64,000 bases of DNA from Elephas maximus indicus (taxonomy: Eukaryota; Chordata; Mammalia; Proboscidea; Elephantidae). Both the position numbers and the translations under genes were made by a program. Each line of letters begins with the position of its first letter. The first letter of the stretch is position 1. This document shows, in pieces, positions 11,655 through 22,885 of the stretch. The notes under the pieces are model-generated. The model searched no databases and was not told the origin of the DNA. It saw only the letters and a program-made list of their open reading frames with translations. The stretch lies in assembly GCF_024166365.1 (NCBI RefSeq), contig NC_064827.1, positions 54,030,635 through 54,094,634 of the forward strand, read 5' to 3'.

Positions 11655-12752
11655 TTAGAATTCAAGAAGAGTGTGTCAAGGTCGTATCCTTTCACCATAC
11701 TTATTCAATCTGTATGCTGACCAAATAATCCGAGAAACTAGACTATATGAAGAAGAATACGGTATCAGAATTGGAGGAAGACTCATTAACAACCTGCATT
11801 ATGCAGATGACACAACCTTGCTTGCTGAAATGAAGAGGACTTGAAGCACTTACTGATGAGGGTCAAAGACTACAGTCTTCATATGTATTGCTATACCTCA
11901 ACATAAAGAAAACAAAAATCCTCACACCTGGGCCAATAAGCAACATTATGATAAATGGAGAAAAGATTGAAATTGTGAAGGACTTCATTTCATTTGGATC
12001 TAGTCAATGCCCATGCAAGCAGCCATTAAGAAATCAAATGATGTATTGCATTGGGCAAATCTGCTGCAAAAGATCTCTTGAAAGTGTGAAAAAGCAAAGA
12101 TGTCACTTTGAGGACTAAGGTGTGCTGACCCAAGCACGGTATTTTCAATCATATTACATGCATGCAAAGGCTGGACAATGAATATGGAAGACAGAAGAAT
12201 TGATGCCCTTGAATTACAGTGTTGGCAAAGAATATTGAATATACCATTCAAAACCAAATCCATAGCCGTTGAGTTGATTCCAACTCATAGTGACCCTGTA
12301 GGACCCAGTAGAACTGCCACATAGAGTTTCCAAGGAGCACCTGGTGGATTCGAACTGCCAACCTTTTAGCTAGCAGTTGTAACACTTAACCACTATGTCA
12401 CCAGGGTTTCCAAATATACCATAGACTGCCAGAAAAATGAACAAATTTGTTTTGGAAGAAGTACAGCCAGAATGCTCCTTATAAGTGAGGATGGCAAGAC
12501 TTCATCTCATATACTTTGGACATGTTATCTGGAGGGACCAATCGCTGGAGAAGGACATCATACTTGGCAAAGTAGAGGGTCAGCAAAAAGAGAAGACCCT
12601 CAATGATATGGAGTGACACGGTGGCTGCAACAATGGGCTCAAGCATAACAAAAATTATGAGGATGGCACCGCACCGAGCAGTGTTTTGTTGTATTTAGGG
12701 TCACTATGAGTTGGAAGTGACTCAGTGTCACCTAACAACAACATAACTCAAA
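11655..12752 (+). mobile_element. 5'-truncated RTE LINE, split by a SINE
   Basis: It begins inside the reverse transcriptase region (GTGTGTCAAGGTCGTATCCT) and includes the YADD region at about 11804 (TATGCAGATGACACAACC). It runs to the terminal CACCTAACAACAACAT. An antisense AfroSINE at 12248-12412 interrupts it. The copy is decayed by multiple small indels and has no long open frame. Confidence 0.85.
12248..12412 (-). mobile_element. AfroSINE nested in RTE, with target duplication
   Basis: Antisense SINE from the reversed tail (AAAACCAAATCCATAGCCGT) to the reversed head (CACCAGGGTTTCC). It is flanked by a perfect 10-bp direct repeat AATATACCAT at 12238-12247 and 12413-12422. The RTE sequence on either side joins exactly across it, so this is a clean insertion younger than the RTE. 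Confidence 0.95.
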
Positions 12753-13790
12753 ATGTACACTGTGAACTGCTACGAGTAGTAATACCTGGTTTCTAAGAGG
12801 TGAGAATCCAAAAAGAAATCCAGTAATATAGTTTAAGAAGTTGAGATTGAAAAATAAAAAAGTTAAACTGTGGCAACTCATCCATGGTTACAACCCATAA
12901 GTACCCGTAAACTTACAGGCTTGGCTGCCTATACTGCTAATTTGTTTGAGTGACCAACATCTGTTTCACGTGTTGCTTTGTAGGTCCCATGGGATGAATG
13001 TTATTGAGTTTTTACTGGTAGTGTGCGCCCTCACCCTGGCCATGGTTACACGCTGGTGTTGATGCAGCAAGAGCTTTCAGAGATTAAGAATAAAGCTTGA
13101 GAGTCTTTCCACAGATGTTTGCCAACTGATAGGGGCAAATGCAAGATCTGGGTAGTTAACCTCAAGGTGTAGAGACAGCTGGAAGATAATCTATGTCTAG
13201 TCCTCCTCCTTTGGAACTACGTAGGTGTCCCCACCCCATCCTATTCCCTCAGGTAGGTAGTCAGGGACAAATTCTCTCTCCGTATCTTCCTATTTCAACC
13301 TTGCTAATAAGATGTCCTTGTCCATTCTAATCTTGGGTTATTTCTAATGCACACATAGTCATTTATCCCACATCCTCTATTCCTAGGAGAGTATTCCATG
13401 TGTAGTTCCATTTCATAGGCATTTGCAGTTTTGTACAAGAATGTTAGTCTATCATGCAGTTCTGAAAAAATAGTTTGGAAAAAGTAAGGATTACTTTTTA
13501 GCATTAGGAAGACCTTACAGCAAGGGCCTGTGTTACGTCCCAAAACTACTCTTAAATTTCTTTGTTAATATTTCAATATTTTCCTGGATTATGCCACTAG
13601 CAAATAATTCACAGTATTATATATTGAATTATGAACCTTAAATTTATTATGTTCTGTAAGTTCAATGCTTTTTTCATAACTTTTTATAAGCTGCATACTG
13701 GTCTCCATATTTTGATAGCCTTTTTTTTTTTTATGTATTACATTATACAATCAATTTTTTTTTTCAATATGCCTGCTGTATCTGTAGTTT
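12753..13790. other. Intergenic, nothing recognised
   Basis: No gene or confident repeat. Two T-rich tracts lie near 13721-13760. Confidence 0.4.
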
Positions 13791-13794
13791 CAGA

Positions 13795-14015
13795 CTCTTC
13801 TAGATGCAATAGAAAGAGCATTGCACTTGGAACAGAAGCGTCTGAGTATAGATACCAACTCTGGTTGGTATCTATTCAAGTAACTGGAATGCTTGAATGC
13901 TTTAAGACTTAGTTCCCTTATCTCCAAATAAGAATACAACACTTAGCTGAAATTAGATGACATAATATATGTGAAAGTTCCTGGTACATATTCAGTGATC
14001 AATAAATCCTCATCA
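13795..14015 (+). mobile_element. MIR SINE relic
   Basis: GAAAGAGCATTGCACTTGGA, then AGTTCCCTTATCTCCAAATA and a 3' part ending CAGTGATCAATAAATC follow the MIR consensus order. Diverged. Confidence 0.55.
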
Positions 14016-14439
14016 CCGTTTAGTTGCATGCTCTCATTGCCTACAACATTGCTTCCAACTGTTTAAATTCATTATGATGTTAAGGTGCTTAGTCAGACAA
14101 GGGTGAACTGAAATATAAATTCACTGAGGTGTTCATATTTTCTCAGGGAACAAATCCAAAATCTTTTTTTAAAATTGTAGCTCTCTATTGGCATAACGAC
14201 TGCTTAAAATAATGGTAAAATTTAGGCAAAATTCCTTCAAAGGAAAGGAAAGGACAAAAGGAAAGTTATGACCCTGAGAACCTTCCATCTATCCCCTATC
14301 TATTCACCAGTACGCTCTCCTCTTCCCCCATCACACTCTCCTCCTGCTCCCTCCTACTCCCTACTCTCCAACTCACAATTTTTCTACTCTTGCAGTCCTT
14401 GGATCTCCATATGGAACTCTGTGAATTTCAAACTCCAAG

Positions 14440-14625
14440 GCTCAGCAAAGACCAGTCCCCATAAATTTTACTACTCCAGGAGTGGTCCATGGATGACAAG
14501 CATTAGCATGACCCTGGAGCTTGTTAGAAAAGCAGAATCTCAAGCCCCACACTAGACCTACAGAATAGAAATCTGCATTTCAACAGGATCCCCAGGTGAT
14601 TTTTAAGTGCATTAACACTTTAGAA
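14440..14625. mobile_element. MER5-like hAT relic
   Basis: GGAGCTTGTTAGAAAAGCAG, CACACTAGACCTACAGAATA and CTGCATTTCAACAGGATCCC are typical of MER5-type non-autonomous hAT-Charlie elements. Diverged ancient copy, no coding. Confidence 0.6.
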
Positions 14626-14639
14626 ACATTGATAAATCC

Positions 14640-14790
14640 AATAGTTTTCAACTCTGGCTATACATTTGATGCACCTGGAGAATATTTTAAATGTATTTGT
14701 ATTCACCCACTGCCTTTACAAAAGATTTTGATTTAATTGACATGATTCTAATGCACTGCCATATTTAATAATCTCTTTCCCACCTAGTCA
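14640..14790. mobile_element. Second MER5-like relic, partial
   Basis: TTTTCAACTCTGGCTATACA and GATGCACCTGGAGAATATTT resemble the MER5/MER1-type head. It lies next to the preceding relic; the right limit is uncertain. Confidence 0.4.
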
Positions 14791-14911
14791 TGCTTTAATA
14801 CAATAATACTTTAAAAAAAAAAGAATTTCAACCCTCAATAAGTATTTATATAGTTAAACAGATTTAGCTACCCATTTAATAAGCATTTTATAGAGTATTT
14901 ATGAAATACAT

Positions 14912-15122
14912 TAGGAGAACTGGTAGCACAAAGTTAAGTGCTGGGCTGCTGCTAACTGAAAGATAGATGGTTTGAACCTACGCAGCAGCTCCATGGAAGA
15001 AAGTCCTGGCAATCTGCTTCCATAAAGATTATAGCCAAGAAAACCTTATGGTGAAGTTCTACTCCATCTTATGGGGTGTCTGTGAGTCAGAATTGACTCA
15101 AAGGCATCCAGCAACAACAATG
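14912..15122 (+). mobile_element. AfroSINE, long variant
   Basis: Has GCTGCTAACTGAAAGATAGA and a B-box-like TTTGAACCTACGC, the middle part GAAAGTCCTGGCAATCTGCT, and the 3' end GTGAGTCAGAATTGACTC. It finishes in AGCAACAACAATGG, a tail like that of the RTE elements rather than the GGTTTGG(T)n tail of the short SINEs. Confidence 0.75.
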
Positions 15123-15559
15123 GAGTATGTATGTATACAATACAATTCCTAGAGCAATGACTAAAAAGGCTATACAAAGAGATATAATCAAAAACAGCAC
15201 TCTTGGTATTATTTCTTACAACTACATGTGAATGTACAATTATGTCAAAATAAAAAGTTTAAAAAAATTTTAGACACACATTTTTTGTTTTGTGTTATTC
15301 TTTTGGAAATGGAGCAATATAGATATATAAAAATAAAAATTTGGTCTACAAATTCACAGTCCACATGTCTCCTGTTGACATTTAAAAATAAGTAAAAGTT
15401 GCATTACAGGGTACGGAAGGATTCAAAATGAAAAGTGAAAACCTCCCATAACCAACTAATCTATCTTTCCAAAGAAAATTCCTATTATTTACTTTCATTT
15501 TCCTTTCAGAAAAAAAAATTATATTTTTTACCACATAGGTAGGTTCTTTTTTATTTACA

Positions 15560-16620
15560 CAGACAGACTCATGCTATATGTTGTCATATTTATATTGCTT
15601 TCTCATTTAGTATATCTTAGAGATCCTTCATTTTCAGTGTATATCTTATGCTTTTCAATAACACCATATTTTTCAGCCATCTATTGATAGAAGTCCTGGT
15701 TATATTTTTTATGTCTTTTAGTTTCTTTGCTTGTGGTTGTTACTTTTTTATGGCACAATATTAAATGAATATCCTTATACACATATCTTGGAACAATTTT
15801 GTGAGCCTATTCATAGGGTGTGTTTTAGGGGGGTGATTGCTGGATCAAAAGGCATGAGCAATTTTAACTTATGTGGGAATTGCCAAATTGATATTTCAAA
15901 GGTACACATCTCCTCTGTCAACACCAGTATACGCTTCTGCATAATTCTGCGTTCACGTCAAGCATTTTGATTGGTAAACAATGAAATGCTATAGTTATTT
16001 TGGTTCATTGTCTTTATGTATGAAGAGGCCAAATATCTTTTCATGTGTTGTCATGGGTTGAATTGTATCCCTTCAAAATATGTGGCAACTTGACTAAGCC
16101 ATGATTCCCAGTATTATGTGGTTGTCCACCATTTTGTGATCTGATGTGATTATCCTATGTGTTGTAAATCCTAACCTGTATGATGTTAAGAAGACAGGAT
16201 TAGAGGCAGTTATGTTAATGAGGCAAGACTAAATCTACAGGATTAGGTGGTATCTTCAGTCAATTTCTTTTGAAATATAAAAGAGAGAATTGAGCAAAGA
16301 GGAGAGGGACTTCAAACCATCAAGCAAGAAGCGCTGGGAGTGGAGTGCATCATATGGACCCCAGGGCCCCTGCACTGAGAAGCTTCTAGACCAGGAGAAA
16401 ATTGACGACAGGGAGCTTCCTCCAGAGCCAACAGAGAGAAATCCTTCCCCTGGAGCTGACATTTGGAATTCTTGCCTCCTAAACTGTGAGAGAATACAAT
16501 TCTGTTTGTTAAAGCCATCCCCTTGTGGTATTTCCGTTATAGTGACACTAGATAACTAAGATGTGTTTCTTGGTAGTCTGCTTTTTTTGTAAATGATATC
16601 CCTTGCCCATTTTTATGTTC
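15560..16620 (-). mobile_element. Old L1M remnant, split by LTR
   Basis: The plus strand carries the reversed L1 3' region: TTCAGCCATCTATTGATAGA, ATTGCTGGATCAAAAGGCAT, ATTGCCAAATTGATATTTCA, and then, after the LTR at 16049-16560, GATATCCCTTGCCCATTTTT. The match continues across the LTR, so the LTR landed inside this relic. No useful open frame. Confidence 0.55.
16049..16560 (+). mobile_element. Solo LTR, ERVL-MaLR type
   Basis: About 512 bp, starting TGTCATGGGTTGAATTGTAT and ending with a polyadenylation-signal region, then CACTAGATAACTAAGA. Collinear with the LTRs at 2270 and 5584. ATGTGT-like sequence flanks both ends, consistent with a short target duplication within the L1M relic. Fossil solo LTR. 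Confidence 0.65.
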
Positions 16621-16624
16621 ATCT

Positions 16625-18869
16625 GAGATAAAGTAAGTTCAGGAATCAGATGCTTAGGGACAGTGCTTCTTCTTCTGTGCTGACATAATAAGAGAAAGGA
16701 ACCATTACAGAGAAAGGGGCCATTAGCAGGGACCATTGCAACCTATATTAAAACATATAAAGGATTCCATGGTTCACAAAGCTAGTTCTTGCGCCTGTCA
16801 GATAATTGCTTTATCATGACTGGATTCTGAAGCTAAAGCTAGAGAAAGCCTTCTAGGGAAGGGAGGGAGTTTACTGAGCTTGCCAAATCCAATTCTGTTG
16901 TCTTTGAGTCAATGATTCAGTGTCAGTTCCTATACCAGGTATGAGAGGGACTTCCACAGAAACAGAAATCATCCTGCCTGAGAAAATGACTCCATGCCTA
17001 AAAGAAAGCTCAGGGATAGAAAAGGACTAGATAGAAATTAAGACTCTCAAGACAAAGTTCAAGAAAAAAGGCTAGTGCCAAACTCATTTACATAGATCTA
17101 GGTTGGGAATTTCATTCACCATTTTGCAGTGGTTGGCAAATAGTTGTCTTCATCTTTGGCTCCCTATCCAAGAAGAAGAGACAGGGTTTCTCTATTAAAA
17201 ATCTCCCCATCCTATTCCCTATCAGGAATGGGCTATTATATATTAAGAATCTTTTTTCAAAGAATTAAAATAACTTACTGCAGAAAAAGTGAGCAGAAAT
17301 CCCAATTTAAACCAAAACAGGATCCTTACAATTATATATGACCAGAAAGAAATTATAAAGATAGAAAAAGTCAGGCACAGGGAAGTTGACTTAATAACAA
17401 AACCATAGTCACTGAAAAGGCAGAGCAGTGCCAAATATAACTTGTTCTCCACTCTAAATGTATTTTCTAGTCCTGTTCTTATTGTGTATATATCTAAATA
17501 CCATGAGAAAGCAATAAGTAAAAGCTGAAATAGCTAACTAAAAAAATTCTATAAAAGATTAGAACAAAAGCTGCAATCTTTTATGGGCCTGAAAATGTAA
17601 TTTTAAGAAAGAAGCCTTTTTCTGCTTCTTCTGAAAGTAGTAGTTCCTCACGTTTTTTTGTTTTTCCTCCAGAGAACTCAGAGCTGCTTTGGCACCTTGA
17701 CCTCACCACAGTGATAGAAGCACCCAGGAGAGATTCATGGTGCAGAAGGTGCAAGGCAGTGATCATAGTGTCCCTTCAGAAGAGGTGGCACACAGTCAAA
17801 GTGAGCTTGTAGCCAGAAGAAACTGTTGAAAGAAAAATGAGGTAGTGTCCAGCATTGATATGGCACTTGAAGAGAGGCAGCTCACCTGTGGGCACAGGAG
17901 GGTGAGGCGGGCAACCTAGCATGGCTTAGTGAGCAGAGGCAGGTGTACTGGAGTACAGGCAAAGGAGCAAGAAAAGATGATAATTGGTGATACACACACC
18001 TGATGGATACTTGGGAGACTACAGAAATGATGGTGGAACAAAGGGGAGATGGGATTCTGCAATAGCAGGTGGAATGCAAATGAGGAAAATGAAAACAATT
18101 ACTACTCTATTACCAGGGTATACTAAGGAAATGTATGTACATGTATATATTCATAACGAAAATGTCTAGCAATATTTCAAAAATATGGCCTATTATATGA
18201 TAGAATACCATACAGCTATTTTAAACAATGTTTATAACAAATATTTAAAGGACTTAAGAAAAACTTGTATCTTGAGAGGGAAAAGAATACTGAACTGTAT
18301 ATACAGTATGGCCCGAATATTTGTTAAAGAAATATATAAGTATAGATACAGAGAATAGACCAAAATATCAATGTTACTATTTTAGCATGGTAGAATTACG
18401 TTTTTGCTATTGTATTTGTTATGCTTTTAAAATAATAAATACTAAGAGACTAAATGTAAAAACTGGACAGATACGCCAGGCAAGTATAAACAGTGACATG
18501 ATTAATATTCTCACACATACCTCTTTGTTTCTTGGTCTCATTATTAACTTATGATTAATTCCTAGAACCCAAATGACATAAAGTTAAAGCAAAAACTGAA
18601 TATTGTGTACTTTAAAACAGACTTGAATATTCTTTAGTAAACTGTTAATGAGGATTATCTCTGGATGAAAGCATAACAGGTAATTTTTATGGTGTTACTA
18701 AAAATAATTTTCTCATTTTCTTTCCTCCTGTTTTTCCTCTTCTTTTTGCAATTAATCAGAAAAATAATGTTACTAATTCATTTAAATGTATCTACTTCTT
18801 TACTTCATGAATGTTTTTTGCCTGGTGTCTTTTTGTGCCATTGTAGAAAATAATGATACCATATTTTTT
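16625..18869. other. Intergenic, nothing recognised
   Basis: More than 2 kb with no gene and no repeat I can name. Short open frames here (for example 17243-17452 minus and 18321-18554 plus) lack family features. Confidence 0.4.
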
Positions 18870-19090
18870 AAAGCAAGTTTAAGTCTCATCTGTCCCATGA
18901 AGTCTTCCCAGTGACTACTCTTCCCCCATCCCACACAACACTACTGTGAAGATATGATATGTGGAACATGATGTGTTGTACCCTAAATTGACACTAGAAT
19001 ACAGCTCTATAAAGGCAATGGTGTTCACTATTCAACCCCCTGAGAGCCTGGACTATAATAACTGCCCAATTAATGTTGCTGAATGTTCAG
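18870..19090 (+). mobile_element. L2-like LINE 3' relic
   Basis: The order GAAGTCTTCCCAGTGACTAC, CTATAAAGGCAATGGTGTTC, CAATTAATGTTGCTGAATG follows the L2 3' end (pyrimidine-rich block, 'actgtgtctt' region, AATGAATG end). Diverged, so only moderately certain. Confidence 0.4.
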
Positions 19091-19827
19091 TAGATAATGT
19101 TGACCCCAAGTTGACCATATTAAAGCCAGATTATTAAAAAAAATTAAAAAAAAAATTAGAGAGGTGGTGTCAAGAGGACATAGTCATCAGACATTTTCAG
19201 TGAAACCTCTTACAAGAAATACCCCCCCCAAAAGTGAAACAATTACATTTATGACAACCTAGAAGCCCTGAACATCAAAGTACAAAGTTAAAAGCGGACT
19301 CAGTGGCAGGGGGAGGAAGAGATGGTTCAGAAGCGGAGAGGAGTTGCCGGACCTGAATCACAGGGAACCCTCAGGCTGTGGTGGCCTGGTGATACCATTC
19401 AGCTGCAGTTTCCTCAGGGAGAAACAGCCAGCCGCACAGCCTACTCACACCTCTGGAACCAGAGAAGAATGGTGCTGTCTACAAAAGCTAAGTACTTGCA
19501 TATAGTTACCATGTCCCCAGCACCCAAGCCAGCTTCAGTGGCTGTTGATTTCCCTGGGCCTGAGAAAGGTCCTGTTGTGTGTCCTGAGCCATTCTCCCAG
19601 CCTTGGAAAAGAAATAAATTCACAATTCAGGAAAAGATAATCTGCCAGATCCACTAACCTCCTAGGCTCATATACCTGCTAACAGCTCTAGCCATTTGGT
19701 GACAGGGCATTAGAGCTTCAAAGGCGAAAATAATCAAGCTAGCTCACTCAAGCAACCTATTTGGACACATGAAAACAAAACAAAGCAAGAAACTAGGATA
19801 TAGTAAGCAAACATAAAATAAACTAAT

Positions 19828-20828
19828 ATGATAACTTATAGAAGACACAGAGACAACATTAAGAAGCAGACCATGATTGCTTCAACAAGCTCTCAAAACA
19901 AAGAATCAAGGCATGAAGGTGCCTTTCTGGAATTACCGGATGCAGAATACGAAAGACTAATATACAGAACTCTTCAAGATATCAGGAATGAGATCAAGAA
20001 GGAGATCAGCCAATACACAGAACAAGCCAAGGAACACACAGACAAAGCAGCTGAAGAAATTAAAAAGGTTATTCAAGAACATAATGAAAAATTTAATAAG
20101 CAGCAAGAATCCATAGAGAGACAGCAATCAGAAATTCAGAAGATTAACAATAAAATGACAAAATTAGACAACTCAATAGACAGTCAGAGGAGCAGAACTG
20201 AGCAAGTGGAAGGCAGAATTGATGAACTTGAAGATAAAGCACTTGGCACTAACATATTTGAAGAAAAATCAGATAAAAGAATTTTAAAAAATGAAGAAAC
20301 CTGAAGAAGCACGTGGGACTCTATCAAGAGAAATAACTTACGAGTGATTGGAGTGCCAGAACAGGAAGGGACAACAGGAAATACAGAGAGAATTGTTAAA
20401 GATTTTTTGGCTGAAAACTTCCCTGAGATCGTGAAAGATGAGAAGATATCTATCCAACATGCTCATCAAATTCCACATAAGTTAGATCACAAAAGAAAGT
20501 CACTGAGACATATTACAATCAAACGTGCCAAAACCAAAGATAAAGAGGGAATTTTAAGAGCAGTAGGGATAAACGGAAAGTCACCTACAAAGGAGAGTCA
20601 ATAAGAATAAGCTTGGATTACTCACCACAAACCATGCAAGCAAGAAAGCAGTGGGATGATGTATACAAAGCAATGACAGGAAAAAAATGCCAACCAAGAA
20701 TCATATATCCAGCAAAACTGTCTCTCAAACATGAAGGCAAAATTAGGACATTTCTAGATAAACAGAACTTTAGAGAATTCATAAAAACCAAACCAAAACT
20801 AGAAGAAATACTAAAGGGAGTTTTCTGA
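19828..20828 (+). pseudogene. L1 ORF1 (RNA-binding chaperone), broken
   Basis: ORF1p normally coats L1 RNA as a trimer. The first piece (158 codons) is a charged coiled coil rich in E, K and Q (for example QESIERQQSEIQKINNKMTK). A stop at 20302-20304 ends it, and the same frame continues from 20305 with NNLRVIGVPEQEG, the start of the RRM-like domain. A third piece (20613-20828, other phase) carries the C-terminal domain (ARKQWDDVYKAM, then IIYPAKLSLKHEGK). One stop and at least one frameshift therefore break the gene. Confidence 0.85.
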
Positions 20829-21254
20829 TTAGAAAATCAATAACATCAGATATCAACTCAAGACTAGAACACTGGACAGAGAAGTCATATGTCAACCCAG
20901 ATACGGAAATCACAAAAATAAATCAAGATTAAAAAACACTCAAAACAGGGAAACAGTGATATTATTATGTAAAAGTAAGACAACATTAAAACAATAAAGA
21001 GGGACTAAGAAACGTAGTCATAGATCTTTCATATACAGAGGAAGACAAGGCGATATAAAGAAATAAAAGTTAGGCTTAAACTTAGAAAAATAGGGGTAAA
21101 AAATAAGGAAACTAACAATCCTACTCACCAAAATAAAATACAAGAAAAAAATAGAGACTCAGCAGAGACAAAATCAAATACAACAAATAAGAGGAAAAGA
21201 TAATATATAAAGATAAACTACTCAGCACATAAAATTAAGTGGAAAAAAGAAACT

Positions 21255-22872
21255 GTTAACACACACAAAAAAGACATCAAACTGACAGCACTAAACTCAT
21301 ACCTATCCATAATTACGCTGAATGTGAATGGACTAAATGCACCAATAAAGAGAAAGAGAGTGGCAGAATGAATTAAAAAAAAAAAAACATGATCTGTTTA
21401 TATGCTGCCTACAAGAGACACACAGACTTACAGACAAAAACAAACTCAAAGGATGGAAAAAAAATATATCAAGCAAACAACAATATCAATTTCTGACAAA
21501 ATAGATTTTAAAGTTAAATCCACCACAGAGGATAAGAAAGGACATTATATAATGATTAAACAGGCAATATGCCAGGAGGATATAACCATATTAAATATTT
21601 ATGCACCCAATAACAAGGCTACAAGATACATAAACAAACTCTAACGGCACTGAAAAGTGAGATAAACAGCTCCACAATTATAGTAGGAGACTTCAATGCA
21701 CCACTTTGGTGAAGGACAGAACATCCAGAAAGAAACTCAATAAAGACATGGAAGATCTAAATGCCACAAACAACCAACTTGACCTCATAGACATATACAG
21801 AACACTCCACCCAACAGCAGCCAAGTATACTTTCTTTTCCAAGGCACATGGAACATTCTCTAGAAGAGACCAAATAATAGGTAATAAAACAAACCTTAAC
21901 AGAGTCCAAAACATTGAAATATTACAAAGCATCTTCTCTGATCATAGGCTGTAAAAGTAGAAATCAATAACAGAAAAAGCAGGGAAAAGAAATCAAACAC
22001 TTGGAAACTAAACAATGCCCTGCTCAAAAATGACTGGGTTATACAAGACGTCAAGGATGGAATAAAGAAATTGATAGAATCCAATGAGAATGAAAACACT
22101 TCCTATCAGAACCTTTGGGACACAGCTAAAGCACTGCTCAGAGGACAATTTATATCAATAAATGCACACACAAGAAGAATAAAGGCCAAAATCAAAGAAC
22201 TATCCCAATAATTTGAACAAATAGAAAAAGAGCAACAAAAAAAAACCTTCAGGTACCAGAAGAAAGCAAATAATAAAAATTACAGCAGAATTAAATAAAA
22301 TAGAGAACAGAAAAATAATTGAAAGAGTTAACAAGACCAAAAGCTGGTTCTTTGAAAAAAAGTAACAAAGTTGATAAAGCACTGGTCTAAGTGACAAAAG
22401 AAAAACAGGAGAGGAAGCAAATAACCTGAAAAAGAAATGAGATGGGTGATATTACAACAGACCCAACTGAAATTAAAAGAATCATAACAGATTACTACAA
22501 AAAAGTGTACTCTAACAAATTTGGAAACCTAGAAGAAATGGATGAATTTCTAGAAACACACTACCTATCTAAACTAACACAAACAGACGTAGAACAACTA
22601 AACAAACCCATAACAAAAGAAGAGATTGAAAAAGTAATCAACAAACTCACAATAAATAAAAGCCCTGGCCAGGACAGCTTCACTGCAGAGTTCTACCAAG
22701 CTTTCAGAGAAGAGTTAATAACACTAATACTAAAGGTATTTCAGAGCATAGAAAAGGACGGAATACTCCCAAACTCATTCTATGAAGCCAGCATATACCT
22801 GATACCAAAACCTGGTAAAGACACCACACACACAAAAAAAAAGGGAAGAAAATTACAGACCTATATCCCTCA
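21255..22872 (+). pseudogene. L1 ORF2, truncated and broken
   Basis: ORF2p supplies endonuclease and reverse transcriptase for target-primed reverse transcription. The endonuclease start reads from the codons for ITLNVNGLNAPIKRKRVAE at about 21310, with VGDFNAPL near 21685. The stretch at 22442-22860 carries [20 protein letters not shown] and YLIPKPGKD, the lead-in to the reverse transcriptase. The frames at 21402, 21706 and 22442 are in three different phases. The catalytic reverse transcriptase core and C-terminus are absent. Confidence 0.85.
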
Positions 22873-22885
22873 TATACCCCCCACA

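Larger units (their letters stand above)
19160..22872 (+). mobile_element. L1 LINE, 5' half only
   Basis: A lineage-specific L1 with a 5' UTR (about 19160-19827), ORF1 (19828-20828) and the first third to half of ORF2 (from about 21255). It stops at about 22872, within the codons for the reverse-transcriptase ENYRPISL motif, and a full-length RTE begins 13 bp further on. The L1 3' half is not found after the RTE (26083 onward). Loss of the 3' half is opposite to the usual 5' truncation of L1, so the junction was made by a deletion or rearrangement. Confidence 0.85.
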
